From: Edaphocola aurantiacus
Lineage (GTDB): Bacteria; Bacteroidota; Bacteroidia; Chitinophagales; Chitinophagaceae
NCBI RefSeq assembly: GCF_019797745.1
Contig: NZ_VOSI01000001.1
Coordinates: forward strand, 370,928-434,927
Direction: 5' to 3'
Length of the DNA: 64,000 nucleotides
A program made the position numbers and the translations under genes. Below the pieces are notes generated by a model. The model did no database searches, was not told the DNA's origin, and saw only the letters and a list, made by a program, of their open reading frames with translations. Of the stretch, positions 14,828-22,806 are shown piece by piece; the first letter of the stretch is position 1, and the number at the start of each line of letters is the position of its first letter.

Positions 14828-17176
14828 ATGAGTAAAATGAACAACAAACTATTTGCGCTTTATGCTATTGGGAGCCTTGCCTTAACAAGCAAAATATATG
14901 CTCAGGTACAGCCTATTACTTCTATTGATGCTTACTATGAAACATCATTATCAGGTAATGTATCCTATAATGTAAATTCAAACTTCACCCAATATTTTGG
15001 GACTACGGGCAATAGCAACCAGAATGATCTTCAGCTACAAAGCTATATGGCTGGGGGTAAAAACTATGTATTATCTACATTGCTGCCATCTACCGTTAAA
15101 TTTAGAAGGGTTGACAATGCGAATGCTACCGGAGATAAAATCATCTTATTTTTCGAAATCAATGACGCTATGTATACTGCTCCTGTAGCAGGCAATTGGT
15201 TATCGGCAAGTAATAAATATATGAGATCATCTTACATGGACTCAATGGAGCTGGCATTTACCGGACGTACTATTAACCGGGGTAGTGATAATATTTTAGG
15301 CAATGAAGGTAATAACCAAGGTAATAATAACAATATTGAACGTATTGATGTAGTATTCGATACGCCAAGGGATATTAAAGCGAATAATGGCAATGGTATT
15401 ACTTTGTTTGAACGTGGTACTCCGACAAATCATGGTGGCATAAAAGTTGCCTTAATTTTATCGGTTGATGCTCAGGGAAATCCGACAAGTTATAGTAACA
15501 TTTATACCGTAACAAATTCGGCATGGGGGGCTACAGATATTATTGCAGATAAACCATATGGAATCATGAATAGTACGGCATTTGGAGGTTCCGCAATACC
15601 TGCACCGTATCAAATTGCTGCTATTGATGCCGTGACCCAATCTATTGGCGGAGTGTTTATTCCATTTGTAGGCAGCTTTGGCCTTGCAGCAACAAGTACA
15701 CCAACAGTATACGGCTATTCTATTATGGCCGGAGATGTTACTGCGACAAACAGCAGTGAGATATTAGATTTTACAAATTCCAGCATTTTCCCCACTAATA
15801 CCGATGGAAATGACAATACCATTGGTGGTATGGATCTGATCGCAGTTACAATGGACTTTGAAGATGCGACTCTTGATCCGGTTACAATAGGCGGGAATGT
15901 ATTTGATGATGGTAATGGTCTGGCTGATGCCACTATTAATGGCACTCCTGTTAACACCGTTTCCGGCCAACAATTATATGTAACACTATTTGATCGTAAT
16001 ACCGGGTTGGTAATTGCAAGTGTTCCTGTGGCTGCAAACGGTTCATGGACCATGCCGAATATTCCTAAAAACTCGACTTACAACCTTTCAATCGGTACTA
16101 CACTGGGTACAGTTGGGAGTGCTAATCCCGGAGCAAATATTCCTTCTGACTGGAAGCATACTGCGGAATGGCAGGGAGCAAATGTATCCGGCACTTTCCC
16201 GGGTAATGTGCAGGGTGATGGATTCCTTCTTATTACAGTCGGCTCTACTGATATTCTTGACCTTGACTTTGGATTAGACAAAAAGCCTGTTCCAAATTCT
16301 CAAACCTATACTTTAGATGCTCCACCAGCAATGAACTCAACCTTAACCTTAAATGGTACTGGTGCTATCAACAGCCCTGCAACACTCAGTGGAACAGATG
16401 CTGAAGACGGTGCAAAAGGATCTGGAAGTACTTTTGTAATTACAACTATTCCGGCTCAGAATGAACTATGGTATAATGGTGTTAAGATCACAAATACTGA
16501 TACTATACCAAACTTTAATCCGGCCTTATTATCCGTAAAATTCACCAGTGGAGGTACAAGTTCTGTGAGCTTTAATTATACAATTTTAGACAATGCAGGT
16601 GTTGCTGGTGCGTCGGTACAATATTCTATTACATTCCCGGGTGCTTTACCAGCGATCTTGACTGGCTTTACAGCGCAATTAAAAGGTAAAGATGTACAAG
16701 TTAACTGGACTAGTGCATTAGAAATGAATGTTGGTCGTTATTTGATTGAGCACAGTATTAATGGTACTGACTTTGAAGTGATCGGAAGCCAGGTGGCAAA
16801 AGGAAATAGTGTAGATGTTAATAATTACAAATTCATTCATAACAACGTAACGAATGGCACTCATTATTACCGCCTGCGTATTCAGGACAATGATGGAAGT
16901 AGCGCTTTATCTGCTGTTAAGGCGGTAAGATTGAATTCCGTTGATCAGATCAGTGTTAGTCCAAATCCGGTTTTTGACAAAGCATCTGTTAAGGGATTGA
17001 ACGAGAAGGATGTTGTTTCTGTATATGATATAAATGGTCGTGTTGTTTATACCTCTGTTGCTAAAGAATCTTCAGTTATTGTAGACTTTTCTTTACTTAA
17101 TCCAGGAGTATACTTCATCAATATAACAGATGTACAGTCAACTGTAAAATACACAGGAAAAGTGATTAAGAAATAA
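14828..17176 (+). CDS. Large secreted surface protein with type IX sorting domain
   Basis: 782 residues. A signal peptide (to about SKIYAQ, residue 26) is followed by an Asn/Gly/Thr-rich, beta-type region of about 330 residues with no recognised domain, then a SdrD-B/CarboxypepD-like beta domain (ILGGNVFDDGNG-type start, about 355-445), another beta region and a C-terminal sorting domain of type A (VSPNPVFDKASVKGL ... VYDINGRVVYT ... GVYFINI) for export and surface anchoring. Enzymatic motifs were not seen, so an adhesin or matrix role is inferred. The gap upstream has two copies of the conserved word and a 22-bp palindrome, so it is a plausible target of the regulators next to it. A+T-rich. 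Confidence 0.85.
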   Translation: MSKMNNKLFALYAIGSLALTSKIYAQVQPITSIDAYYETSLSGNVSYNVNSNFTQYFGTTGNSNQNDLQLQSYMAGGKNYVLSTLLPSTVKFRRVDNANATGDKIILFFEINDAMYTAPVAGNWLSASNKYMRSSYMDSMELAFTGRTINRGSDNILGNEGNNQGNNNNIERIDVVFDTPRDIKANNGNGITLFERGTPTNHGGIKVALILSVDAQGNPTSYSNIYTVTNSAWGATDIIADKPYGIMNSTAFGGSAIPAPYQIAAIDAVTQSIGGVFIPFVGSFGLAATSTPTVYGYSIMAGDVTATNSSEILDFTNSSIFPTNTDGNDNTIGGMDLIAVTMDFEDATLDPVTIGGNVFDDGNGLADATINGTPVNTVSGQQLYVTLFDRNTGLVIASVPVAANGSWTMPNIPKNSTYNLSIGTTLGTVGSANPGANIPSDWKHTAEWQGANVSGTFPGNVQGDGFLLITVGSTDILDLDFGLDKKPVPNSQTYTLDAPPAMNSTLTLNGTGAINSPATLSGTDAEDGAKGSGSTFVITTIPAQNELWYNGVKITNTDTIPNFNPALLSVKFTSGGTSSVSFNYTILDNAGVAGASVQYSITFPGALPAILTGFTAQLKGKDVQVNWTSALEMNVGRYLIEHSINGTDFEVIGSQVAKGNSVDVNNYKFIHNNVTNGTHYYRLRIQDNDGSSALSAVKAVRLNSVDQISVSPNPVFDKASVKGLNEKDVVSVYDINGRVVYTSVAKESSVIVDFSLLNPGVYFINITDVQSTVKYTGKVIKK

Positions 17177-17215
17177 GAGTGAGTACCTTCATAAACCTCT
17201 AATTTTTACCCCTAT

Positions 17216-17257
17216 AAACAAAAAGCTTTCAAGTTTCTACTTGAAAGCTTTTTGTTT
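17216..17257. terminator. Terminator after the surface protein gene
   Basis: Eighteen-base perfect arms (AAACAAAAAGCTTTCAAG) around TTTCTA, with T-runs on both strands. Confidence 0.9.
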
Positions 17258-17284
17258 ACACAATACATAAAGACTGTCAGTTGA

Positions 17285-17628
17285 TAGTTATAATAAATGG
17301 ATTGAAATTGGTTTCCAACAAAATCCAAATACAGATTACTGGAACATAAAGGAGGAGATACAAGTACAACTTCGAAAACTATTACCACTGGATCATTTAA
17401 TGGAAATAAAATTGACCAGGGGAATTCCCGGGGAAATTTGACGATAGAGCTATAGCCTCTCAAAGTATAAAACCGCAAATGATGCAAGTTATGCACAACT
17501 ATTATAATAATATGATGCATGAAGCGGTTGAAGCATACGAAGGTGTGGTAGAGACACAGAGAACAGGCTACCCGGCATTGTCATCTGATATTGATGTAGT
17601 ATATTACAATCCAAATAGAGGGAAATAG
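17285..17628 (+). pseudogene. Decayed open reading frame, possibly a toxin C-terminus
   Basis: Three overlapping frames read as protein-like pieces that would join after frameshifts. First DSYNKWIEIGFQQNPNTDYW, then GGDTSTTSKTITTGSFNGN with KIDQGN, then GKFDDRAIASQSIKPQMMQ continuing through MHNYYNNMMHEAVEAYEG to a stop at 17628. No start codon or promoter was found. The pieces are hydrophilic and resemble a C-terminal module of a larger secreted protein. Position just before a small lipoprotein and a DUF2004 protein would fit the remnant of a polymorphic toxin, but no toxin family is recognised and this remains a guess. Confidence 0.4.
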
Positions 17629-17694
17629 ATTATGTTATTGATGATGGAACATAAGCGCCAATTAACATTCAATCCACCCCTTAATTCATAAGCA

Positions 17695-18099
17695 ATGAAA
17701 TACATCACATTGATTACAATCCTATTTTTTTTATCATGTAATATGACAAAAAGAAATAAACAACCTCTAGAGCATAAACAGCAACATAAGGAAAATGAAT
17801 ATTTAGTAACAAAAATCGATTCTATTCCCAAAGCTTATATCATTTATGTTGAGAGAAATGATTCAATATTTAAATTAGTATCTTTAAAGGAGGGCAATAA
17901 TTTATGTACAAAAATTATTGCCGGTAATTATTATGAACTTAATTTAGGTTCCTGGCTTAATGCTGACAAACCATCATTAATTCATTCCGATGGATTATAT
18001 GTTTCTGGGGTAGGTGTATCATTTAGCGATGAAAATATTGTGCAGAATATATTTTATGCAAAGAACTTAAAAGGATTATGTATATCCAAGACTAATTAA
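17695..18099 (+). CDS. Small putative lipoprotein, unknown function
   Basis: 134 residues with a short signal peptide ending in a lipobox (LFFLSC, Cys at 15) and then a Lys-rich, hydrophilic linker. The rest is a mixed alpha/beta domain with no motif I recognise. Strongly A+T-rich, as are the pseudogene before it and the DUF2004 gene after it, and unlike most of the window. The three may have arrived together. An immunity role is possible from context only. Confidence 0.6.
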   Translation: MKYITLITILFFLSCNMTKRNKQPLEHKQQHKENEYLVTKIDSIPKAYIIYVERNDSIFKLVSLKEGNNLCTKIIAGNYYELNLGSWLNADKPSLIHSDGLYVSGVGVSFSDENIVQNIFYAKNLKGLCISKTN

Positions 18100-18210
18100 C
18101 TACAATAATTTATATTTTGACGATCGCATTAAGGTATTTCATTTCAGTAAATAATTAAAAGGTTGAGACCTTTAATAGATAACCTATTTTTAATGTTCAA
18201 TTAAACAAAA

Positions 18211-18717
18211 ATGAAAAACTATACCTTACCCTACTTCGGAACAATAGATTTTGATAACATGGAAAGCGAGTATTACGCGAACATGACATTAAGCAATGAC
18301 CAGATTGTACTGGAATTAAACCTATTGGATGATACTATAGATTTAGAGCAGTTGGATGCAATTAAAACCTTTTTAAATAATATTGAGCATATCCTTAAAA
18401 AGCCCAAAGCTTATATTGAGCATGCAAGTGCGGACGGTTCAGAAGAAGGTGTTGAGATGTATGTCGACCATCATCTGCAGGAATTCAACAATGAAACATT
18501 GAAGGAAATACTTGCCTATTCCCATCCCGATACTGATCTCAAAACAGCAATGATCAAAGCCTTAAGGCCCGTTCGTATTAGTATTGATATAGAAGATACA
18601 GAGCACGAACCTACAGTCGTCATTGACTATACTATTGACCCGGACAAAACGCAGTATATTCTTGTTTGTGAAACAAAACTTGATGGATCAGTATTATCGA
18701 CTTCAATGGAAAGTTAG
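18211..18717 (+). CDS. DUF2004-family protein
   Basis: 168 residues, cytoplasmic, acidic. The start YTLPYFGTIDFDNMESEYYANMTL and the later VEMYVDHHLQEF resemble the DUF2004 family, whose members are often found beside polymorphic toxin genes; their molecular role is not established. The C-terminal part ends in a beta-rich DYTIDPDKTQYILVCETKLDG segment. The gene stands alone, 110 bp behind the small lipoprotein and followed by the tRNA terminator. An immunity function is plausible but not shown. Confidence 0.7.
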   Translation: MKNYTLPYFGTIDFDNMESEYYANMTLSNDQIVLELNLLDDTIDLEQLDAIKTFLNNIEHILKKPKAYIEHASADGSEEGVEMYVDHHLQEFNNETLKEILAYSHPDTDLKTAMIKALRPVRISIDIEDTEHEPTVVIDYTIDPDKTQYILVCETKLDGSVLSTSMES

Positions 18718-18885
18718 CATTCCTAGCTAAGTTCATTTTTGGATAATCGAAGCAGCGTCAACAGGAAAGCTAATTCATAAACAAGGCCATTGAAATTGCT
18801 GTCAAACTCACTATGATATTGGGATTCAGGAAATGTATGGTAAAATGAAATATTACAAGCCTGTCTGGATTTTCTGATAGCACTA

Positions 18886-18925
18886 AAAACGAAAAAGTCA
18901 TCCAAATGGATGACTTTTTCGTTTT
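18886..18925 (-). terminator. Terminator behind the tRNA genes
   Basis: Eighteen-base perfect arms (AAAACGAAAAAGTCATCC) around AAAT, ending 2 bp before the 3' end of tRNA-Pro, with T-runs on both strands. Confidence 0.9.
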
Positions 18926-18926
18926 G

Positions 18927-19000
18927 TAGGGAAGACAGGGTTCGAACCTGCGACCCCCTGGTCCCAAACCAGGTGCGCTACCGGACTGCGCTACTTCCCT
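18927..19000 (-). tRNA. tRNA-Pro (anticodon TGG)
   Basis: 74 nt. Acceptor AGGGAAG pairs with CTTCCCT; anticodon loop TTTGGGA reads TGG; T loop TTCGAAC. CCA is not encoded. It lies 29 bp downstream of tRNA-Ser on the same strand, probably in one transcript ending at the 18886-18925 hairpin. Confidence 0.95.
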
Positions 19001-19029
19001 ATCCGGTCTTTCAATCTTAATCAAAAGTG

Positions 19030-19118
19030 CGGTGAGGGGGGGATTCGAACCCCCGGTACAGTTTGACCCGTACGGCAGTTTAGCAAACTGCTGATTTCAG
19101 CCACTCATCCACCTCACC
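19030..19118 (-). tRNA. tRNA-Ser (anticodon GCT)
   Basis: 89 nt with the long variable arm of a class II tRNA (CGTACGGGTCAAACTGTACCG). Acceptor GGTGAGG pairs with CCTCACC, anticodon loop TTTGCTAAA reads GCT, T loop TTCGAAT. Discriminator G, CCA not encoded. Confidence 0.95.
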
Positions 19119-19214
19119 AGACCATTAAGAACTTTGTTTCTTTCGCTATCGAAAGGAGTGCAAAGGTATATTTTACTTTTTAGAAAAACAAATTTTTGTT
19201 GAACTTTTTTTCTC

Positions 19215-20687
19215 CTACATCGCCGCCAGCTGCACTTTATGCTGGATTTCAAGGAATGACTCGCGATACTTTTCATCTGTCTTCAGGAAGTCTTCTACTT
19301 TCTGTACAGAGTGGATCACCGTAGTGTGGTCGCGCTTACCGAAATGGTCTCCGATTGTCTTTAAAGAACACTTGGTAAACTTCTTCGCCAGGTACATCGC
19401 AATCTGTCTGGCGTTCACCACATCACCCGTTCGGGTCTTCGATTGCAGCTTATCATAATCGATCTTGAAATAGGTACAAACCATCTTCTGGATATCTCCT
19501 ATACCAATTTCTTTTTCCGGCGTTTTGATCAGGTTTTTCACCACACGTTTTGCCAGCTCCAGGTCTATATCTTTCTTCAGTAAAGTAGACTGTGCCAGGA
19601 TGGAAATAACGGCCCCTCTCAGGTCACGGATATTGTTCTGAATATTGAATGCAATGTACTGTGCTACCTCTTCAGAGATCTCTGTACCCTCATTGCGCAT
19701 AATCACCTCAAGGATAGCCTTACGCGTTTCAAAGTCGGGCTGCATCATCTCTGCCGTCAGTCCCCAGCGGAAACGACTCAGCAGGCGCTCCTGCATGCCA
19801 TCAAGGTCCTTAGGTGCCGTATCGCTCGTCAATACAATCTGCTTACCATTCTGGTGCAGGTGATTGAAGATCGCGAACAGCGCATCCTGTGCCTTAGGCG
19901 CATTGGTAAAAATATGAATATCATCCAGCAGCAAGACGTCGATCAGTTGGTAGAAATTAATAAAATCTCCTACTTCACGATTTTTGGAATGCTCGATATA
20001 TTGATTGATAAATTTTTCGGCACTTACATACAACACCGTTTTGTTCGGATGCTGCTTGCGCACTTCATTACCAATAGCCTGCATCAGGTGGGTTTTACCG
20101 CAACCGGTACCACCAAAGATCATCAGGGGATTGAATGAAGTTTCGCCTGGTTTTTGTGCGACACGCAGACCGGAGTTGCGGCAAAGAATGTTACACTCTC
20201 CTTCGATAAAGTTATCAAAGACCAGATTTACATTCAACTGCGCATCAATCTGCATACGCTTCATACCCGGAATGGCAAACGGATTCTTGATCTTGGAAGG
20301 ATCCTCTACCATCAGCGGCATGTCTATATAATTACTCTCTTTGCTCGGTCTTGCATGACTGCTTGCAGGCAGTTGCATGGTAGCCGGTTGCTTCTGAGAG
20401 TTGTTCTCCATCTGTATGCGGTAAGCAAGCTGACCGGAACGGCCTAAGACTCTTTTGATGGTTTTGGCCAGCAACTCAACATAGTGCTCTTCCAGCCATT
20501 CGTAGAAGAACTGGCTTGGCACCTGTATGGTGAGGATATTATTGGTCAAATCAACCGCGCGGATCGGCAGGAACCATGTCTGATAAGCCCTTCTGTTGAC
20601 ATTATCTTCAATGATAGACAAACATCTCTCCCAAGCGATGGCAGGGTCGAGGTGCTCGTGCTGAACGGTAGGTTGAGGTTGATTCAT
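19215..20687 (-). CDS. dnaA: Chromosomal replication initiator DnaA
   Basis: 490 residues, normal length. Domain I covers about 1-90 (AWERCLSIIEDNVNRRAYQTWF), a variable linker follows, then the AAA+ domain with Walker A GGTGCGKT (192-199) and Walker B VLLLDDIH, and a C-terminal DNA-binding domain with the DnaA signature around KRDHTTVIHSV. It binds DnaA boxes and opens the replication origin. The start at 20687 gives the usual N-terminus. The gene stands between the tRNA genes and the nucleotidase pair; no dnaN or recF is adjacent, and no cluster of DnaA boxes was seen in the upstream gap. Confidence 0.98.
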   Translation of the reverse strand: MNQPQPTVQHEHLDPAIAWERCLSIIEDNVNRRAYQTWFLPIRAVDLTNNILTIQVPSQFFYEWLEEHYVELLAKTIKRVLGRSGQLAYRIQMENNSQKQPATMQLPASSHARPSKESNYIDMPLMVEDPSKIKNPFAIPGMKRMQIDAQLNVNLVFDNFIEGECNILCRNSGLRVAQKPGETSFNPLMIFGGTGCGKTHLMQAIGNEVRKQHPNKTVLYVSAEKFINQYIEHSKNREVGDFINFYQLIDVLLLDDIHIFTNAPKAQDALFAIFNHLHQNGKQIVLTSDTAPKDLDGMQERLLSRFRWGLTAEMMQPDFETRKAILEVIMRNEGTEISEEVAQYIAFNIQNNIRDLRGAVISILAQSTLLKKDIDLELAKRVVKNLIKTPEKEIGIGDIQKMVCTYFKIDYDKLQSKTRTGDVVNARQIAMYLAKKFTKCSLKTIGDHFGKRDHTTVIHSVQKVEDFLKTDEKYRESFLEIQHKVQLAAM

Positions 20688-20960
20688 TTAGTTATAATAG
20701 AGGTTGCTGATATTCAGAAAAATATGTCTTAAATGCTATTCCTAATTTACAGAGGCGACAAATCCACGTCAGTATGACTATTACTTTTAAAAAAAGTTGC
20801 ATACTGAACAGTTAATTGGCTTACTAAAACTAGTAAATTGTTTCGCTACTTACCCCTCATTACAAGGGCCGGTCTTCACGGAAGAGTTGTCGAATCTCTC
20901 TGCATTTAGGAATTCAAAATTCTAAACAAAATGTGTAAAAAAAAAATTTTTTCCTCTTGT

Positions 20961-21878
20961 TTATTTGCTCAGAATTACAGTGTGGGCTTTCATGTTTTTT
21001 AATTCATTCTTATGATTAAAAACAAAATCTATCCTGCCTAAACGGAGTCCTGCCCAGCCTACCTGGTTGACCAGCACATCCTTGCCCACCTTGTTTTTCA
21101 GGCTTACAGGCTCCGGCAAAAAGGTATGCGTATGCCCCCCGATAATGAGATCAATATCGGTTGTTTCTGCAGCTAAAACATGGTCGCTGACTTTGTCACT
21201 TTCATACCTGTAACCCAGGTGTGATAAGCATATGATCATATCACAACCTTCTTTATTTTTCAACAGGTGCACCACCTCTTTTGCAGTCACTACAGGATCA
21301 TTATACCATACCTTTCCGTAATTCTCCCTGGCTACCAAGCCATGAAGCTGGATACCCAGTCCGAATACGCCTATTTTCAACGGTCCCCGGCGAAATACTT
21401 TATAAGGTTTTACCTTGCCCTCCAGCAGGGTATGCTTAAAATTATAATTGGCTACCAGGAAGGGAAAGTTTGCATGCGGCAATTGCGCTGCAAAACCCTC
21501 CAGGCCTATATCAAAATCGTGATTACCCATGGTGCTGGCATCATAGCCCATACGGCTCATAGCCATTATTTCCGGCTCTCCTTTATACTCATTAAAGTAA
21601 GGCGTGCCCTGAAAGATATCACCGGCATCCAGCAGCAGTATATGCTCCCGCTCTTTGCGAATGCGGGCGATCTCGGTTGCGCGGGCTACAATACCACCCT
21701 GCCCCGGATAGTTGCGATCATCTTCCGGAAAAGGATCGAGGCGGGAATGTGTATCATTGGTATGCAATATGGTCAGGCTGATATCCTGCGCCGCCAAAGC
21801 CTCAAAAGGAAAGCTCTGTGTAGCCAGCAATCCACTGCCTATGGCCACTTTCTTGATAAAATCTCTTCTATTCTGCAT
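20961..21878 (-). CDS. Metallophosphoesterase, 5'-nucleotidase catalytic half
   Basis: 305 residues. The N-terminus carries a twin-arginine-like signal (NRRDFIKKVAIGSGLLA), suggesting export of a folded metalloprotein. The rest is the UshA/5'-nucleotidase metallophosphoesterase domain: LHTNDTHSRL, LLDAGDIFQGTP, MGNHDFDIG, ICLSHLGY and GGHTHTF hold the dinuclear metal ligands. The usual C-terminal substrate domain is absent and is encoded instead by the gene just upstream, with an 11-bp overlap. Probable substrates are nucleotides or related phosphoesters in the periplasm. Confidence 0.92.
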   Translation of the reverse strand: MQNRRDFIKKVAIGSGLLATQSFPFEALAAQDISLTILHTNDTHSRLDPFPEDDRNYPGQGGIVARATEIARIRKEREHILLLDAGDIFQGTPYFNEYKGEPEIMAMSRMGYDASTMGNHDFDIGLEGFAAQLPHANFPFLVANYNFKHTLLEGKVKPYKVFRRGPLKIGVFGLGIQLHGLVARENYGKVWYNDPVVTAKEVVHLLKNKEGCDMIICLSHLGYRYESDKVSDHVLAAETTDIDLIIGGHTHTFLPEPVSLKNKVGKDVLVNQVGWAGLRLGRIDFVFNHKNELKNMKAHTVILSK

Positions 21879-22620
21879 TGCGTACTCTGTTTTGAAGGTC
21901 CTGGTAAATTGTATTTCCTTTCAGGGCGCCCGAGCGCACCTTATCCATAAGCGCATCTCTCAGGAAAACGGATGAGGGGTATTTCTTGCAGGATTTCAGG
22001 AAATCACAATCATCACCCCCATTGGCTATATAATCAGAAACGGCTACTTTATAGACCAGGTGCGGATTTACAGGTTTGCCCTGTACCAGTACCTGCTCTG
22101 CCTGCCCATTCCGGATGACATACGCCATACCGCTGACCGGCCATCCTTTTCGTTTCGCCATATGATTGCAGAACTGCAGCAATACCTGACCCGGCACCTC
22201 CAGTATAGTCACCATATTATCAAAGGGCATCAGCTCATATATACGACCTTTGGTAATCGCGCCTTTAGGGATAAAAGGAATGCGTAAGCCACCATAGTTC
22301 ACTACAGAAACCTCTACGCCATCCTGCAGTTTTCGCGCTGCATCCAGCTGTGCGTCTGCTGCAAAATTGCCCATGTTACATTCGGGCAATGCCTTGGTCA
22401 GGCTCACATCTGAATAACCGATTACCTGATTCATATTACTGTCCATCTTTTGCTTGTAAGGGCTCAGGAACCTGACCATGCCCGTGTCTGCAGGGATCGT
22501 ATCAGATATAGTCAGATTTACCGCCTGATGACGGGTATTCAGATACTGTTGTTTCGGGCTGCAGGCTGCGATAAGCGCTACTCCGGCCAGGCTCAGGAAA
22601 CGTGTTATTTTTTGGCGCAT
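21868..22620 (-). CDS. 5'-nucleotidase C-terminal domain lipoprotein
   Basis: 250 residues from the ATG at 22620, which opens into a lipoprotein signal (MRQKITRFLSLAGVALIAAC); upstream in-frame codons are not convincing. The protein matches the 5_nucleotid_C domain that binds the base and ribose in UshA-like enzymes (NFAADAQLDAAR, VNYGGLRIPFIPKG, PFDNMVTILEVPGQ, YIANGGDDCDF). It overlaps the catalytic half by 11 bp, so the two are translationally coupled and probably assemble into one enzyme. A gene split of this type is known in Bacteroidota. Confidence 0.9.
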   Translation of the reverse strand: MRQKITRFLSLAGVALIAACSPKQQYLNTRHQAVNLTISDTIPADTGMVRFLSPYKQKMDSNMNQVIGYSDVSLTKALPECNMGNFAADAQLDAARKLQDGVEVSVVNYGGLRIPFIPKGAITKGRIYELMPFDNMVTILEVPGQVLLQFCNHMAKRKGWPVSGMAYVIRNGQAEQVLVQGKPVNPHLVYKVAVSDYIANGGDDCDFLKSCKKYPSSVFLRDALMDKVRSGALKGNTIYQDLQNRVRNAE

Positions 22621-22685
22621 GATCTGCTTATTTGTAATCGTAAAATTGCAGTAATTTATATTAACAGGGATTAAAAAATTTTTAC

Positions 22686-22717
22686 TTTTTGTTTGGAATA
22701 ACAAGACCGTAACTTTG
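22686..22717 (+). promoter_or_regulatory. Promoter of the MurF-Alr gene
   Basis: TTTTTG (22686-22691), 18-base spacer and exact -7 box TAACTTTG (22710-22717), 90 bases before the start codon. Confidence 0.5.
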
Positions 22718-22806
22718 CATTCCGGCCGGCAAAAAGCTAGTTTGCTATATCGGCATTCCGTATATTTGAACAGCCGAACATTATACATTACATTTAAAAT
22801 ACCATC

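Noticed and set aside
20688-20960. Replication origin next to dnaA
   Set aside because: No DnaA-box cluster and no AT-rich unwinding element with repeats was found; in Bacteroidota dnaA is often not at the origin.
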